A DNA stretch of 64,000 nucleotides from Priestia endophytica DSM 13796 (GTDB taxonomy: Bacteria > Bacillota > Bacilli > Bacillales > Bacillaceae_H). Under the pieces are notes generated by a model. It ran no database searches, had not been told where the DNA came from, and worked only from the letters and a program-made list of their open reading frames with translations. Position 1 is the first letter of the stretch, and every line of letters starts with the position of its first letter. The stretch lies in contig NZ_FOXX01000001.1 of assembly GCF_900115845.1 (NCBI RefSeq), positions 744,001 through 808,000 of the forward strand, given 5' to 3'. Shown here in pieces: positions 1 through 8,615 of this stretch. The position numbers and the translations under genes were made by a program.

Positions 1-403
1 TATCAATTACTTCAAGTTCAATTAATCCATCATCTAATAAAATGGTTGACCCTTTCTCAACGTCATTAATTAACCCTTTGTATGTAATTGAGAACTTTTG
101 TGGAGTTCCGATAACTTCATTCATTGATACAATAACTTCATCATCTTTTGAAAGCGAAATTTCACCGTTTTCTACCGTATGTGTTCGAATCTCAGGCCCC
201 TTTGTATCCAAAAGAATCGCTACGGTTTTACCACTTTCACGACTAACTTCACGAATGGTTTTTACACGAGCTCCATGCTCTTCAAAATCTCCATGCGAGA
301 AATTTAAACGTGCAACGTTCATACCCGCTTGTACTAACTTTTCAAGCATTTCTTTACTTTCACTAGCTGGACCAATTGTACAAACAATTTTTGTTTTTCT
401 CAT
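1..403 (-). CDS. pyk: Pyruvate kinase, N-terminal part (cut by left edge)
   Basis: Pyruvate kinase makes pyruvate and ATP from phosphoenolpyruvate and ADP in the last step of glycolysis. Only the first ~134 residues are in the window; the rest lies beyond the left edge. The start [14 protein letters not shown] and the following segments [11 protein letters not shown] and [11 protein letters not shown] are the conserved N-terminal blocks of the TIM-barrel domain, with the substrate-binding arginine in ARLNFSHG. An AGGAG-type ribosome site lies about 9 bases before the ATG. The gene follows accA on the same strand but has its own promoter candidate, and a terminator separates the two. The identification is secure for the visible part. 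Confidence 0.95.
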   Translation of the reverse strand, partial: MRKTKIVCTIGPASESKEMLEKLVQAGMNVARLNFSHGDFEEHGARVKTIREVSRESGKTVAILLDTKGPEIRTHTVENGEISLSKDDEVIVSMNEVIGTPQKFSITYKGLINDVEKGSTILLDDGLIELEVID

Positions 404-427
404 GATTTAGATCCTCCCACTATTTGC

Positions 428-479
428 TTGTTACTCCACTTCTCTATTATGCTACAATTAGGGCATTTTCGAAACCCTC
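428..479 (-). promoter_or_regulatory. Candidate promoter of pyk
   Basis: Reading the minus strand upstream of pyk there is a TTTCGA hexamer, 17 bases, then CATAAT, about 35-40 bases before the ATG. The -35 is weak, so this is tentative. A dedicated promoter is expected because the accA terminator lies just upstream. Confidence 0.35.
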
Positions 480-524
480 TGTTCTTTGTCTTTACGGAGA
501 ATTAATAGTCATTCTTCATTTATA

Positions 525-560
525 GAAAAAAGATGCCTTTAAAAAAGGCATCTTTTTTCT
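525..560 (-). terminator. Terminator after accA
   Basis: A perfect stem AGATGCCTTT/AAAGGCATCT is flanked by A and T runs. On the minus strand it directly follows the accA stop and separates accDA from pyk. Confidence 0.85.
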
Positions 561-565
561 GCTAT

Positions 566-1543
566 CTATTTTGTAACTGTTTGTTTTTGCTCTTCTAGAA
601 ATTCGCCAATTTCGCGATATTTCTCATAGCGCTGGTTAACAAGCTCTTCTTTTGAAAGTTTTCTTAAAGATAAAAGAGATGATTTAATTGTCGCGTCAAT
701 AAATTGTGCCTGTTTCACAACATCGCGATGAGCTCCGCCGCGAATTTCTTCAATTACATCATCAATAACCCCTAATTCTTTCAAATCTGGAGCCGTGATT
801 CTCATTGTTTCAGCTGCTTTTTTAGCAAGCGTCGAATCTTTCCAAAGAAGCGCTGCTGCTCCCTCTGGAGAAATGACAGAATAAGTGGAATTCTCAAGCA
901 TATGAAGATGATTGCTAAGACCTAATCCAATAGCACCACCACTCCCACCTTCTCCAATAACAACAGAGATAATCGGAACTGTAAATCCAGCCATTTCCAT
1001 TAAGTTTTTGGCAATTGCTTCACTTTGCCCACGTTCTTCAGCTGCTTTTCCTGGATAAGCTCCTTTTGTATCGACAAAAGTAATAATCGGACGGTTAAAC
1101 TTCTCGGCTTGCTTCATAAGACGAAGAGCTTTTCTATATCCTTCAGGATGTGGCATTCCGAAGTTACGACGAAGATTTTCTTTCGTGTCTTTTCCACGCT
1201 GATGGCCGATAACTGTAACAGGAAGACCATGGAATTTAGCGATGCCACCAATGATAGCTTCATCTTCACCAAAAAGACGATCGCCATGACACTCAAAAAA
1301 GTTCGTAAACAACTGCTCAATATAGTCTGCTGTTGTAGGACGTTCAGCATGTCTAGCAATCTGCACACGGTCCCATGGAGCGAGATGGTCATAAATTTCA
1401 TGTTCCACACGCTTCAAGCGTTCTTCAAGCTTGCTTACTTCTCCAGATAAGTCAACGTCCGAGCTCTTAGCAAAGTTTTTAAGCTCTAGAATTTTATTGC
1501 GAAGCTCCACGACAGGGCGTTCGAATTCAAGCTCTACTGCCAT
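566..1543 (-). CDS. accA: Acetyl-CoA carboxylase carboxyltransferase subunit alpha
   Basis: AccA is the alpha half of the carboxyltransferase that moves CO2 from biotin on AccB to acetyl-CoA, giving malonyl-CoA for fatty acid synthesis. The 325-residue protein has the usual length. It carries a coiled N-terminal region and the crotonase-fold signature with [12 protein letters not shown] and the stretch [12 protein letters not shown]. It overlaps the end of accD by 10 bases with a strong AGGAGGTGG ribosome site inside accD, so the two subunits are probably translated together. A terminator follows immediately. In B. subtilis pfkA would come next; here pyk follows directly. Confidence 0.97.
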   Translation of the reverse strand: MAVELEFERPVVELRNKILELKNFAKSSDVDLSGEVSKLEERLKRVEHEIYDHLAPWDRVQIARHAERPTTADYIEQLFTNFFECHGDRLFGEDEAIIGGIAKFHGLPVTVIGHQRGKDTKENLRRNFGMPHPEGYRKALRLMKQAEKFNRPIITFVDTKGAYPGKAAEERGQSEAIAKNLMEMAGFTVPIISVVIGEGGSGGAIGLGLSNHLHMLENSTYSVISPEGAAALLWKDSTLAKKAAETMRITAPDLKELGVIDDVIEEIRGGAHRDVVKQAQFIDATIKSSLLSLRKLSKEELVNQRYEKYREIGEFLEEQKQTVTK

Positions 1544-2400
1544 TCTTCTCCACCTCCTGACTTATGCATATCAAGAATATTTCCAAGCGTTTCTTTCATA
1601 TCATGCCTTTTAATGACAGCGTCAAGCTGACCATGTTTTAATAAAAATTCAGCTGTTTGAAAGTCCTCTGGAAGTTCTTCACGAATCGTTTGTTCAATAA
1701 TTCGACGTCCAGCAAATCCAATAAGTGCACCAGGCTCAGCAAAATTGTAGTCACCAAGCGAAGCAAAGCTTGCAGAAACTCCTCCTGTTGTTGGATGTGT
1801 CATTACTGAAATAAACAGCTCTCCTGCTTCACCAAGACGGTTTAAAGCAACGCTTGTTTTAGCCATCTGCATAAGGCTTAATACACCCTCTTGCATACGA
1901 GCACCGCCGGAAGCTGTGAAAATCAAAAACGGCACGCTTTTTTCTACTGCTTTTTCTACCGCGCGCGTAATTTTTTCGCCAACTACAGATCCCATACTTC
2001 CCATTCTAAAATGAGAATCCATTACCGCTATAACAACATCTATACCATTGATCGTTCCTTCACCCGTTACAATTGCTTCATTCATTCCTGTTTTCTGTTG
2101 ATCTTGTTGGATTTTTTCAAGGTAAGACGGAAAGTCTAACGGATTTGCAGACGTCATACCTTTGTCATATTCAACAAAACTTTCTTCATCAAGCAAACTT
2201 GAAATACGTTCATATCCTGTCATTTGATGATGATATCCACAGTTTAAACAAACTTTTAAATTCTTTTTCAATTCTTTTGTATACATGATTTTTTTACATT
2301 TCTTACACTTTGTCATAATTCCTTCTGGTACTTCTTGTCTTATATGTTCTGAAGGAATTGAAGCATATTTTTTCTTTTTAACAAACCAGTCTCTTAACAA
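1534..2400 (-). CDS. accD: Acetyl-CoA carboxylase carboxyltransferase subunit beta
   Basis: AccD is the beta subunit of the acetyl-CoA carboxylase carboxyltransferase and partners the adjacent AccA. The N-terminal zinc ribbon is clear: C32-K-K-C35 and C51-L-N-C54. The crotonase-like core contains [13 protein letters not shown] place the start at the TTG giving [12 protein letters not shown], because GGGAGG lies about 7 bases upstream and family members start with a similar M-L-[KR]-D sequence. An earlier in-frame start would add 11 residues ([11 protein letters not shown]) covering the ribosome site. With the TTG start the protein has 288 residues, as usual for Bacillus. Confidence 0.95.
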   Translation of the reverse strand: MLRDWFVKKKKYASIPSEHIRQEVPEGIMTKCKKCKKIMYTKELKKNLKVCLNCGYHHQMTGYERISSLLDEESFVEYDKGMTSANPLDFPSYLEKIQQDQQKTGMNEAIVTGEGTINGIDVVIAVMDSHFRMGSMGSVVGEKITRAVEKAVEKSVPFLIFTASGGARMQEGVLSLMQMAKTSVALNRLGEAGELFISVMTHPTTGGVSASFASLGDYNFAEPGALIGFAGRRIIEQTIREELPEDFQTAEFLLKHGQLDAVIKRHDMKETLGNILDMHKSGGGEEWQ

Positions 2401-2934
2401 AGTTTGCCCTCCCTTACATTTCATTAGTGTCATTGGAGTGAAAAGGCAAGCGTAAAATGCCTAAGAAGATCGCACTTGTACATATTTGCTTACGTTCAAG
2501 GTGCTTGTATTTTAGAATTAGAATAGCGGAACTTTCTAAAAGATGCTGTCAGTTTGTGACGCATGTCCTTCGACATTTTCACTTAAAATAAGCATTCATA
2601 CAGTGTGAACGAAAGGTAAAAAGTGCTTCACCCATTCTATTATACAGGACTAAAGGATGAGGAGCTCCCTACTAGACGAACAAATGATAAGTTATTCCAT
2701 ATTAAGAATAATATAGTTATTATTACATACTTAAAAATGTTGACACATCTGCTCGAATAATAAGTCATGTTTGCTTAAAAAGCAAGGAGATTTTTGTAAA
2801 AGTTGCTTTTTCATCGCTCGAAAAGCTTTCTTTTCAAACTTCTTGTAAGCACTTAAAACGCGAGGAAGAAATTCAGAAAATCGAGTTTAAAGACCAGAAG
2901 TATGCGTTTCTTACGATGCCTCACTCTTCTTTCA
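2401..2934. other. Gene-free stretch upstream of accD
   Basis: About 530 bases between accD and the malic enzyme gene hold no open frame with a ribosome site on either strand. On the minus strand a TATAAT (2639-2644) could be the -10 of the accD promoter, but I see no good -35, and it would imply a leader of about 230 bases. A TTGACA on the plus strand (2740-2745) has no matching -10. A short TTGCTT/AAGCAA hairpin lies near 2770. No known riboswitch was recognised. Confidence 0.5.
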
Positions 2935-2970
2935 TTGGAAGAGCGCCTTTTTTACTAGGCGCTCTTTCAA
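2935..2970 (-). terminator. Hairpin after malic enzyme gene
   Basis: A 13-bp stem with one mismatch (TTGAAAGAGCGCC with GGCGCTCTTCCAA on the minus strand) and a 10-base loop lies 33 bases past the malic enzyme stop. No clear T run follows it on the minus strand, so termination is likely rather than certain. Confidence 0.6.
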
Positions 2971-3002
2971 TGAATATAAAAATAGAAAGCAGGAAAACGG
3001 TT

Positions 3003-4232
3003 TTATTCAATAATTGTTAACTTACGCGTTTTCTCCGCTACTTCTTCTGGATTTACTTCAATACGAGCTACTCCTGTTTCCATAGCTGCTTTTGCAACCG
3101 CAGCTGCCACAGCCGGAGCTACTTCTGGGTTAAATGGAGCTGGGATTACATAGTCTGCGTTTAACTCTTCTTCAGAAATTAAACCAGCAATAGCCTCAAC
3201 AGCTGCCATTTTCATTTTTTCATTAATATGTGTAGCACGCACATCAAGTGCACCACGGAAAATTCCTGGGAATGCAAGCACGTTGTTAACTTGGTTCGGG
3301 AAATCTGAACGTCCTGTTCCAATAACTTTGGCACCTGCTTCTTTTGCATCTTCAGGCATGATTTCTGGCGTTGGGTTTGCCATTGCAAAAATGATTGGAT
3401 CAGTATTCATTGTTTGTACCATTTCTTTTGTAAGTGCACCTTCAACAGAAACACCAATGAATACATCTGCTTCACGAATTACGTCAGCTAAATCTCCTTC
3501 AACTCTGTCACGATTTGTATATGAAGCAACTTCTTTTTTCACATCGTTCATACCATATGAGCGACCTTCGAAAATTGCGCCTTTAGAATCACACATCACA
3601 ACATCGCGCACACCATAACGGTATAAAAGTTTGATAATGGCAATTCCAGCTGCACCTGCTCCATTTGCTACAACTTTGATTTCAGACATTGATTTGCCAA
3701 CAAGTTTTAATGCATTTAGGAGACCTGCAACTGTTACAATTGCTGTTCCATGTTGATCATCATGAAACACAGGAATGTTTGTTTCTTTTTTCAAACGTTC
3801 TTCAATCTCAAAGCAGTTAGGTGCTGCAATATCTTCTAAATTCACGCCACCGAACGTTGGCTCAAGCAGTTTTACAGTTTCAACAATTTTATCTACATCC
3901 GTTGTATTTAAGCAAATTGGAAACGCATCCACTCCAGCGAAACTTTTAAACAATACAGCTTTTCCTTCCATAACTGGTAAAGATGCTTCTGGGCCAATAT
4001 TCCCAAGTCCAAGTACAGCTGTACCATCTGAAACTACTGCTACCATGTTGCCCTTCATTGTGTATTCATATACCTTATTAACATCATCATAGATGGCTTT
4101 ACAAGGCTCTGCTACTCCTGGTGAATAAGCAAGACTTAAGTCTTTCGCATTTTTCACGGGAACTTTTGCTTTTGATTCTAATTTACCCTGATTCATACGG
4201 TGAATATGTAAAGCTTCCTCTTTCAATGACAT
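3003..4232 (-). CDS. ytsJ: NAD(P)-dependent malic enzyme (YtsJ type)
   Basis: This enzyme decarboxylates malate to pyruvate, making NADPH or NADH. The 409-residue protein matches the Bacillus YtsJ type closely. Features are the malic N-terminal domain with SLAYSPGVAEPC, the VVSDGTAVLGLGNIGP block, the metal- and substrate-binding segment FHDDQHGTAIV, and a Rossmann site VVANGAGAAGIAI. I choose the ATG of MSLKEEALH because AGGAG lies 8 bases upstream and the family starts there. An ATG 24 bases earlier would place the ribosome site inside the gene. It lies downstream of dnaE with its own promoter, as in B. subtilis, where YtsJ is the main NADPH-linked malic enzyme. Confidence 0.95.
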   Translation of the reverse strand: MSLKEEALHIHRMNQGKLESKAKVPVKNAKDLSLAYSPGVAEPCKAIYDDVNKVYEYTMKGNMVAVVSDGTAVLGLGNIGPEASLPVMEGKAVLFKSFAGVDAFPICLNTTDVDKIVETVKLLEPTFGGVNLEDIAAPNCFEIEERLKKETNIPVFHDDQHGTAIVTVAGLLNALKLVGKSMSEIKVVANGAGAAGIAIIKLLYRYGVRDVVMCDSKGAIFEGRSYGMNDVKKEVASYTNRDRVEGDLADVIREADVFIGVSVEGALTKEMVQTMNTDPIIFAMANPTPEIMPEDAKEAGAKVIGTGRSDFPNQVNNVLAFPGIFRGALDVRATHINEKMKMAAVEAIAGLISEEELNADYVIPAPFNPEVAPAVAAAVAKAAMETGVARIEVNPEEVAEKTRKLTIIE

Positions 4233-4322
4233 AAAACTCTCTCCTTTGTCCGACAACTACTCAATTGTATAGAATAGTTAATAAATTTGAAGTTTTCTAA
4301 TGTAAGACATTAACTCTTTTAC

Positions 4323-4350
4323 AATATACCAAATGGGGACAGAATGTAAA
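4323..4350 (-). promoter_or_regulatory. Promoter of malic enzyme gene
   Basis: On the minus strand TTTACA, 16 bases and TATATT form a sigma-A type promoter just past the dnaE stop, about 90 bases before the ytsJ start. It suggests that ytsJ is transcribed independently of dnaE. Confidence 0.55.
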
Positions 4351-4355
4351 GCATA

Positions 4356-7300
4356 TTACTCACGAAGAATCACGTTTCCATCCCCTAGTATTTTCTTCAA
4401 ATATTGCAAGCATTCATTACTTGGATTCACGTTAAAAGAAGGTGCTAAACGAATGGTTTTATCTTCAGTAGCATAGTAAATCATAACTGCTGTATCGCCT
4501 TTAAATCGCTTAAAAGTCTCTTCTAACTCTATGAAAACTTCTTCTTGCTTTTGCTGTGAATCTACTCTTAAATAGAGCGCTCTTAAGAAGCTTTGTTTCA
4601 TATCTTCAAGTGAAATAACCTCATTAATAAGCAGCTGAAACTTATGGTTTCTTTCCTCTATTTTACCAACTATAAATATTTTACCATCAATACTTAATTT
4701 TTCTTGAAATTTTCTAAATGCATTTGGAAATACAATTCCTTCTATTTCTCCTGTTTCATCCTGCAAGTTCAAAAAAGCCATTCTCTCTCCTCGTTTTGTA
4801 AGGATTTCTCGTCGTTCCGTTACAAGAGCCCCTACTTTTACGTTTCCTTTTTTTTGCTGTCCTAAAGTGAAAAGAGGTTGTGCCCCTTCTTTTTGAAGGA
4901 ACGGTCTATAAGAAGACAAAGGATGACTAGACAAGTAAAGTCCAAGTGCTTGCTTTTCATAACCAAGCTTTTCTTCCTCCGTTAAAGGCTCTGCTTTTGC
5001 ATACTTTGGTTCAAACCCAAAATCCTCCATAAGACTTGCATGTTCGAAAGCAACGTCAATGGATTTGATCAATGTTGCTCTATCTTCCCCAAACTCATCA
5101 AATCCTCCCGCATAAATAAGAGAAATGAGACCATTCCGCCCAACAGCTTGTTCTGAAATGCGCATGCAAAAATCAAATAAGCTAGCGAACCTTTTCTCTT
5201 TTCTTTTTTCGATAATTTCACGAAGAGCTGTTTGCCCAATATATTTAATTGGCGCTAAACTGTAGCGAATAGCACTTTCTCCTTCCACAGTAAATGGGTA
5301 AACACTTTTATTAATAGAAGGAGGCAAAATTTCAAGGCCTTTTAATTTTGCTTCATGAACATATTGTTTAACTCTTTCCTCATTTCCAATTACGCTCGTT
5401 AGCAAAGCAGCTGTAAAGTGAGCTTTGTAGTGCGCCTTAAAGTAAGCAAGATAATAGGCAATAAGGCTATATGCGACAGCATGACTTCTGTTAAACCCAT
5501 AATTTGCAAACTGCACAATTAATTGATAGAGATTTGAAGCAACTTCTATGCTATATCCTTTTTGCAAACATCCTTTGATAAAGTGCTGACGTTCTTCCTC
5601 AAGTGCACTTCGGTTCTTTTTACTTACTGCTCGTCTTAACAAATCAGCTTCCCCAAGCGTAAAACCTGCCAATCTTGAGGCAATTTGCATAATTTGCTCT
5701 TGATAAACAATAACGCCATATGTTTTCTCTAAAATCGGTTTTAAATCTTTATGGAAATAGTGAACTTCTTCTTTTCCATGTTTCCTTTTTATATAATGAG
5801 GAATCTGCTCCATTGGTCCTGGCCGATATAAAGCATTAACAGCAACTAAATCTTCGAACTCACTTGGTTTTAACGTTTTTAATACCTCTGTAATACCCGA
5901 CGATTCAAATTGAAAGATTCCCGCTGTATCTCCATTGCTTAGTAGACGAAAAGTTTCTGAATCGTTTAAAGGAATGGTTTGAAGCGTTAGTGTTCTGTTG
6001 AACTTTTGGACAGATTTTAAGATTCTTTCTAGGATTGTTAAGTTCCTCAGTCCAAGAAAATCAATTTTCAATAGTCCTGCGGCAGCTGTTTCATTCATGG
6101 CGTATTGTGTTAAAGGTACGTCTCCATGCCCTTCCTGTAGCGGTACGTAATGTGTTAATGGCTGTTCACTAATTACAATGCCTGCTGCATGAATCGATGA
6201 GTGACGAGGCAAGCCTTCAACTAGGAGCGCTACTGAAAATACAGTCTGCAAAAGAGAGGAAGATTGAAGAATGGAGCGAAACTCTTCTGATGTGTTGTAC
6301 ACTTCTTTTAACGTTACTCCTTGCTTAGCCGGAATAAGTTTTGACAACTTGTTTATTTCTGCTCCGTCTACTCCAAATACTTTTGCAATATCACGCAAAG
6401 CTGCTTTTGCTGCTAAGGTTCCGAACGTAATGATTTGGGCAACATGCTCTTTTCCATATCTTTTCATAACGTACTGGATCACTTCATCACGGCGATGATC
6501 CGGAAAATCAATATCAATATCAGGCATGCTTATTCGCTCTGGATTTAAAAAGCGTTCAAATAATAAATCATATTGAATAGGATCAACAGTTGTAATATCA
6601 AGAGCATAAGCAACAAGTGACCCTGCAGCAGATCCCCTTCCAGGACCTGTTATAATTCCTTTTCGATGAGCAAAATGCATAAAATCTGCAACAATTAAAA
6701 AGTAATCGCTAAAGCTCATTTTCTCAATGACATTAAGCTCATACTGAAGGCGATGTTGATAACGTTTATCTTCAGAGAGCCCCTTTTGCTCCATCCCTCT
6801 CTCACAAAGCTTCCTTAAAAGAACATGAGCACTTTTTCCTTCTTCTACAGGATATTTTGGTAGAAAAGAAGAACCGAGACTCAATGAAACGCTGCAGTTG
6901 TTTGCAATGTGTACAGTTTCTTCTAATAGTGAGGGAAAATGGGCAAAAGCTTCTTTCATTTCTTCTTCTTTTTTTAAATAACGTTCCTGTTCGTGGATTT
7001 CAATTTCTTCTCTTTTAACACCTTTTCTCACCGCTTCTAAACATTGATAAGCAAGCTGATGCTCTTTCTCTAAATAACGAACATCGTTCGTACCTACCGC
7101 TTTTATTCCACAAGAGCGAAACATATTTATCGTTTCCTCTGAAGCTTCTTTCTCTGTTACAGCTATGTAGAAATGATGGCGAAATAGCGAGGAGAATGGT
7201 GACAGAATGTTTTTTACGTGTTCTTTATTAAAGAACAGCTGTGAATAAGGGAAAAGGGCAAACAGATGCTCACTGTACGTTCTCAACGTTTCAAGCGATA

Positions 7301-7616
7301 CTCCTTCTTTCTCATTGATTTGTACAGCTGTCGCAAGTTTTAAGAGATGTTGATATCCTTGATTATTTCTAGCAAGCAAAATAAGATCATAGATTTTTTC
7401 TTCCACTTGTACTGTAAGTGTTATCCCTAGAATTGGCTTAATACCTTCTTTTTTGCATTCTTTATAAAAAGGAAGAATAGCGTGCATGACATTGTGGTCT
7501 GTTAAAGCAATTGCCTTTTGGCCATCTTCCTTTGCTTTTTGAACAAGTTCTTTTATTTTCACTGTACTCTGAAGCAAAGTATATCCACTTTTTACTTGCA
7601 AGTGAACAAATGACAT
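4356..7616 (-). CDS. dnaE: DNA polymerase III subunit alpha, DnaE type
   Basis: DnaE is the second replicative C-family polymerase of Firmicutes; it extends RNA primers on the lagging strand before handing over to PolC. At 1086 residues it is slightly shorter than B. subtilis DnaE (about 1115). Order: N-terminal PHP domain (ALTDHNVMHAI near residue 40), palm with catalytic aspartates in MPDIDIDFPDHRRDEV, the TGPGRGSAAGSLVAYAL block, and a C-terminal OB-fold (LVTERREILTKRGERMAFL). The PHP start reads HLQVKSGYTLL where proofreading-type PHP domains have HxH, so this domain looks non-catalytic. The start MSFVHLQVKSGY matches the family. Confidence 0.96.
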   Translation of the reverse strand: MSFVHLQVKSGYTLLQSTVKIKELVQKAKEDGQKAIALTDHNVMHAILPFYKECKKEGIKPILGITLTVQVEEKIYDLILLARNNQGYQHLLKLATAVQINEKEGVSLETLRTYSEHLFALFPYSQLFFNKEHVKNILSPFSSLFRHHFYIAVTEKEASEETINMFRSCGIKAVGTNDVRYLEKEHQLAYQCLEAVRKGVKREEIEIHEQERYLKKEEEMKEAFAHFPSLLEETVHIANNCSVSLSLGSSFLPKYPVEEGKSAHVLLRKLCERGMEQKGLSEDKRYQHRLQYELNVIEKMSFSDYFLIVADFMHFAHRKGIITGPGRGSAAGSLVAYALDITTVDPIQYDLLFERFLNPERISMPDIDIDFPDHRRDEVIQYVMKRYGKEHVAQIITFGTLAAKAALRDIAKVFGVDGAEINKLSKLIPAKQGVTLKEVYNTSEEFRSILQSSSLLQTVFSVALLVEGLPRHSSIHAAGIVISEQPLTHYVPLQEGHGDVPLTQYAMNETAAAGLLKIDFLGLRNLTILERILKSVQKFNRTLTLQTIPLNDSETFRLLSNGDTAGIFQFESSGITEVLKTLKPSEFEDLVAVNALYRPGPMEQIPHYIKRKHGKEEVHYFHKDLKPILEKTYGVIVYQEQIMQIASRLAGFTLGEADLLRRAVSKKNRSALEEERQHFIKGCLQKGYSIEVASNLYQLIVQFANYGFNRSHAVAYSLIAYYLAYFKAHYKAHFTAALLTSVIGNEERVKQYVHEAKLKGLEILPPSINKSVYPFTVEGESAIRYSLAPIKYIGQTALREIIEKRKEKRFASLFDFCMRISEQAVGRNGLISLIYAGGFDEFGEDRATLIKSIDVAFEHASLMEDFGFEPKYAKAEPLTEEEKLGYEKQALGLYLSSHPLSSYRPFLQKEGAQPLFTLGQQKKGNVKVGALVTERREILTKRGERMAFLNLQDETGEIEGIVFPNAFRKFQEKLSIDGKIFIVGKIEERNHKFQLLINEVISLEDMKQSFLRALYLRVDSQQKQEEVFIELEETFKRFKGDTAVMIYYATEDKTIRLAPSFNVNPSNECLQYLKKILGDGNVILRE

Positions 7617-7661
7617 TGCATTTCACCTTCCTTTGTAACATAACGTTTTCTTTTCCTCTTT

Positions 7662-7693
7662 CATACATGCCTCCTTCACACATATACATATAG
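7662..7693 (+). promoter_or_regulatory. Possible sigma-E type promoter of ytrHI
   Basis: Upstream of ytrH are TCATACA and, about 13 bases on, CATATACAT, which resembles the mother-cell sigma-E pattern. In B. subtilis ytrHI is a sigma-E target, which makes the idea plausible, but the match is loose. Confidence 0.3.
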
Positions 7694-7710
7694 AAAAGGA
7701 GGAGAAAGAG

Positions 7711-8046
7711 ATGAAAGATACATTTGTAACCCTTTTTATTACGAGTTATTTTATTGCACTTGGTGTTATTATTGGCGGCTCTTTTATCGGCTCTTTTGGT
7801 GCCTTTTTAATGGGCAAGCCCCCTTTAACATATATGAACACTCTTTCCGACAACTTAAAAATCTGGGCCCTTATTGCGGCTATTGGCGGGACTTTTGATA
7901 CTTTTTTCAGCATTGAAAAAGGCTTTTTTCAAGGCGCAACAAAAGAAGCGTTCAAACAGATTCTTTATATTCTTTCTGCTCTAGGCGGCGCTCAAACAGG
8001 TGCACTTCTTATCAAATGGCTTATCCAGGACTATCTCTCATCATGA
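7711..8046 (+). CDS. ytrH: Sporulation membrane protein YtrH
   Basis: YtrH is a small membrane protein made in the mother cell and needed for efficient sporulation in B. subtilis. The 111-residue protein has a hydrophobic N-terminus (FVTLFITSYFIALGVIIGGSF), a glycine-rich second membrane segment, and a third near LGGAQTGALLIKWLI, consistent with three to four membrane passes. A GGAGGAG ribosome site precedes the ATG. The last codons overlap ytrI as ATGA, so the two are co-translated. It diverges from dnaE, as in B. subtilis. The family call is firm; the molecular role is not known. Confidence 0.93.
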   Translation: MKDTFVTLFITSYFIALGVIIGGSFIGSFGAFLMGKPPLTYMNTLSDNLKIWALIAAIGGTFDTFFSIEKGFFQGATKEAFKQILYILSALGGAQTGALLIKWLIQDYLSS

Positions 8047-8567
8047 GAATTCCACCTTTACATGAACGTCCTTCTTTTCGCTTTCTACTTGTCGGAGCAT
8101 TTTTCGGAGCATTAATTAGCTGGGGCGTGTTTCTGTTTATGTACGGAACACTACAAGAAAGACAAACCATTACTATTATTAAACAAAAAAGAGAAATTGA
8201 ACAACTGCAAGATCAACTGTCAATTTGGCAAAATGAACACGAAAGCGAGAAACCTGATGAGGAAAAACCACAAACAAAAGAGCTCGTTATCCAAAATTTA
8301 GATGTTAAAATTATAAATAGCGATAACTTTAAACTTGGATACTATTCTACCTTTTTTATCGAAGAAGCGGTTAAGAAAGAGTTAAACAACTTAATTTCTC
8401 AGCCTGTTGAAGAAGTTTATGAATCAAAAGAGCTCATAAAAAGAGTCATCGAAAACAGACAATATGAAATTGATAAAAAAATATACAGGATTGAAGTTCG
8501 AGAAATCCTTTTTCATCGGACTTTATCTGTTCAACTTAAAGTCACAGATGTAAAATCTTCCCTGTAA
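8043..8567 (+). CDS. ytrI: Sporulation membrane protein YtrI
   Basis: YtrI is a mother-cell sporulation membrane protein encoded with YtrH. The 174-residue protein has one N-terminal membrane segment (FLLVGAFFGALISWGVFLF) followed by a coiled-coil-like stretch (KREIEQLQDQLSIWQ) and a charged extracytoplasmic region. I choose the ATG that overlaps the ytrH stop as ATGA and gives MRIPPLHERPSFR, the family start. An ATG nine codons earlier lies inside ytrH without a ribosome site. A terminator follows and is shared with the convergent nrnA. Confidence 0.9.
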   Translation: MRIPPLHERPSFRFLLVGAFFGALISWGVFLFMYGTLQERQTITIIKQKREIEQLQDQLSIWQNEHESEKPDEEKPQTKELVIQNLDVKIINSDNFKLGYYSTFFIEEAVKKELNNLISQPVEEVYESKELIKRVIENRQYEIDKKIYRIEVREILFHRTLSVQLKVTDVKSSL

Positions 8568-8579
8568 AAGCTATGGAAA

Positions 8580-8611
8580 AGGTGATTTCCATTCAAAAGG
8601 AAACCACCTCT
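8580..8611. terminator. Bidirectional terminator between ytrI and nrnA
   Basis: An AGGTGATTTCC/GGAAACCACCT stem with one mismatch and an 8-base loop lies between convergent genes, with T-rich flanks on both strands. Confidence 0.65.
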
Positions 8612-8615
8612 TTCT

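Noticed and set aside
42-410. 122-codon open frame on the plus strand opposite pyk
   Set aside because: It is antisense to the clear pyk reading frame, has no ribosome site, and its product has no recognisable features.
1025-1450. 141-codon frame opposite accA
   Set aside because: Antisense shadow of accA; no ribosome site, and codon use is unlike neighbours.
2740-2745. TTGACA on the plus strand as a promoter for an unknown gene
   Set aside because: No suitable -10 follows at 16-18 bases and no gene or terminator follows on that strand.
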